14,802 nt of DNA from JBKJML01 sp046596415 (GTDB lineage Bacteria > Actinomycetota > Thermoleophilia > Gaiellales > Gaiellaceae). This document shows, one piece after another, positions 13,237-14,802 of the stretch. The notes beneath the pieces were generated by a model. That model was not told the origin of the DNA, did not search any database, and saw only the letters and a program-made list of their open reading frames with translations. The translations under genes and the position numbers were made by a program. Numbering within the stretch: the first letter of the stretch is position 1; the number at the start of each line of letters is the position of its first letter. The stretch is from assembly GCA_046596415.1 (NCBI GenBank), contig JBKJML010000263.1, positions 1 to 14,802 on the forward strand, in the 5' to 3' direction.

Positions 13237-14766
13237 ATGACAGAGCTCGCAACGCCGACCGCCGACGAGGCACGCGGCGAGATCACCCGCATCACACACT
13301 GGATCGGCGGCACGCACGTCGCCGGCACGTCGGGTCGCAGCGGCGCCGTCTACGACCCCGCGCGGGGCGTGCAGACCGGCGCTGTCGACTTCGCCACCGC
13401 CGAGGAGGTCGGTGCTGCTGTCGCCGCCGCGAAGGCCGCGTTCCCGGCCTGGCGCGCCACCTCGCTCGCGAAGCGCGCGGAGATCCTCTTTGCGATCCGC
13501 GAGCTCGTCCACGCGCGCCGCGAGGACCTCGCGCGGCTGCTGACTGCCGAGCACGGCAAGGTGCTCTCCGACGCGATGGGCGAGGTGACGCGCGGGCTCG
13601 AGGTGATCGAGTTCGCCTGCGGCATCCCCCACCTGCTCAAGGGCGGCTTCTCCGAGCAGGCCTCGAGCGGGATCGACGTCTACTCGATCCGCCAGCCGCT
13701 CGGCGTCGTCGCCGGCATCACGCCCTTCAACTTCCCGGCGATGGTGCCCATGTGGATGTGGGCGCCGGCGCTCGCCTGCGGGAACACGTTCGTGCTCAAG
13801 CCCTCCGAAAAGGATCCCTCGGCGTCTCTCCTGGCGGCCGAGCTGCTGAAGGAGGCCGGCGTCCCCGACGGCGTCTTCAACGTCGTCCAGGGCGACAAGA
13901 TCGCCGTGGACGCGCTGCTCGAGCACCCGGACGTGACCGCGGTCAGCTTCGTCGGCTCGACGCCGATCGCCCGCTACATCTACGAGACGGGCACGAAGCA
14001 GGGCAAGCGCGTGCAGGCGCTCGGCGGAGCGAAGAACCACATGATCGTGCTGCCGGACGCCGACATCGACATGGCCGCAGACGCGGCCGTGAGCGCCGCC
14101 TACGGCTCCGCCGGCGAGCGGTGCATGGCGATCTCGATCGTCGTCGCCGTCGGCGAGGTGGCCGACCCGCTCGTCGAGGCGATCAAGACCCGGCTGCCGA
14201 AGATCAAGGTCGGCGACGGCATGGAGCCCGACTCGGAGATGGGGCCGCTGATCACGCGCGAGCACCGCGACAAGGTCGCCTCGTACATCGAGAGGGGCGC
14301 CGAGCAGGGCGCAACAGTCGTGGCCGACGGCCGGGAGGGCGCGAACGGCGACGGCTTCTTCCTCGGCGTCTCGCTGCTCGACGACGTGAAGCCGGAGATG
14401 GACTGCTACCGGGACGAGATCTTCGGGCCCGTCCTCGGCGTCGTCCGCGTGGCGACGTACGACGAGGCGCTGAAGCTGGTCAACGAGAACCCGTACGGGA
14501 ACGGGACGGCGATCTTCACCCGAGACGGCGGCGTCGCCCGGCAGTTCCAGTTCGACGTCAACGTCGGCATGGTCGGGATCAACGTGCCGATCCCGGTGCC
14601 GGTCGCGTTCTACTCGTTCGGCGGCTGGAAGGCGTCGCTCTTCGGCGACTCGCACATCTACGGCCCCGAGGGGATCAACTTCTACACACGCTCGAAGGTC
14701 GTCACGAGCCGCTGGCCCGACCCGGCGACGAGCCGCGTGAACCTCGGCTTCCCGCAGACGCGCTAG
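13237..14766 (+). CDS. mmsA: CoA-acylating methylmalonate-semialdehyde dehydrogenase
   Basis: 509 aa from ATG 13237. The enzyme oxidises methylmalonate or malonate semialdehyde with NAD and CoA to propionyl-CoA or acetyl-CoA, releasing CO2, in valine, beta-alanine, thymine and inositol catabolism. Diagnostic features are PFNFPAMVPMWM 163-174 with Asn165, KPSEKDPSA 188-196, FVGSTPIARYIY 238-249, ALGGAKNH 261-268 (replacing the ELGGK glutamate motif of hydrolytic aldehyde dehydrogenases, as is normal for this CoA-dependent group) and GSAGERCMAIS 290-300 with Arg295 and catalytic Cys296. EIFGPVL 394-400 and the FGGWKASLFGD motif 461-471 complete the family pattern. Length is typical. It diverges from the aminotransferase, consistent with a two-enzyme omega-amino acid degradation module. 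Cytosolic. Confidence 0.95.
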   Translation: MTELATPTADEARGEITRITHWIGGTHVAGTSGRSGAVYDPARGVQTGAVDFATAEEVGAAVAAAKAAFPAWRATSLAKRAEILFAIRELVHARREDLARLLTAEHGKVLSDAMGEVTRGLEVIEFACGIPHLLKGGFSEQASSGIDVYSIRQPLGVVAGITPFNFPAMVPMWMWAPALACGNTFVLKPSEKDPSASLLAAELLKEAGVPDGVFNVVQGDKIAVDALLEHPDVTAVSFVGSTPIARYIYETGTKQGKRVQALGGAKNHMIVLPDADIDMAADAAVSAAYGSAGERCMAISIVVAVGEVADPLVEAIKTRLPKIKVGDGMEPDSEMGPLITREHRDKVASYIERGAEQGATVVADGREGANGDGFFLGVSLLDDVKPEMDCYRDEIFGPVLGVVRVATYDEALKLVNENPYGNGTAIFTRDGGVARQFQFDVNVGMVGINVPIPVPVAFYSFGGWKASLFGDSHIYGPEGINFYTRSKVVTSRWPDPATSRVNLGFPQTR

Positions 14767-14802
14767 GGCCTGAGCTACTCCGGCGATTCCCGCTTTCAAA
14801 GT

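Noticed and set aside
12016..14799. 927-codon minus-strand open frame antisense to mmsA and out of frame with the aminotransferase
   Set aside because: It spans two clear genes and a divergent promoter; composition (Arg, Asp, His rich, no motifs) is that of a GC-rich shadow frame.
14767..14802. The last 36 bases after mmsA
   Set aside because: No gene start, hairpin or repeat is visible in this short tail.

Overview
This is a gene-dense, very GC-rich bacterial window with no RNA genes, mobile elements or CRISPR arrays that I can see. GTG and TTG starts are frequent, ATGA/GTGA-type overlaps are common, two gene pairs look leaderless, and there is a remnant of a deazaflavin (F420)-type nitroreductase. 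Together these suggest an actinobacterium, possibly a soil Thermoleophilia/Gaiellales-like lineage. That placement is inference from protein style, not a search result.

Layout. (1) Positions 1-2183, minus strand: an O-methyltransferase gene interrupted by an in-frame TAG, then a compact single-membrane-helix FtsH-type protease, then the first 26 codons of a glyoxalase-fold protein resembling methylmalonyl-CoA epimerase, cut by the window edge. (2) Positions 2202-3236, plus strand: a long nicotinamidase-like cysteine hydrolase. It converges on the next block and shares a 4-bp CTAG that holds both stop codons. (3) Positions 3233-8938, minus strand: six tightly packed genes reading tryptophan 2,3-dioxygenase-like, M20 metallopeptidase, PabB, PabC, DUF1385 and nicotinate phosphoribosyltransferase. 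(4) Positions 8960-11443, plus strand: rarA, a 1-Cys peroxiredoxin and an alpha/beta hydrolase, all overlapping. (5) Positions 11471-13160, minus strand: a class III aminotransferase followed by a broken Ddn-type nitroreductase gene. (6) Positions 13237-14766, plus strand: a methylmalonate-semialdehyde dehydrogenase, divergent from the aminotransferase.

How they may work together. The nicotinamidase-like protein and nicotinate phosphoribosyltransferase are consecutive steps of NAD salvage. The dioxygenase at the head of the same operon could feed de novo NAD synthesis through kynurenine. PabB and PabC make 4-aminobenzoate for folate. The aminotransferase and dehydrogenase form a plausible transaminate-then-oxidise module for beta-alanine or 3-aminoisobutyrate. 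RarA and the peroxiredoxin suggest a DNA-damage/oxidative-stress group.

I found no convincing wholly new system. The most interesting signals are two almost identical miniature divergent promoters (18 and 21 bp between start codons). In each, a near-palindromic -10 element faces both ways and leaves leaderless start codons on both sides. Two genes are also visibly broken. There is no gene-free stretch longer than about 80 bases.
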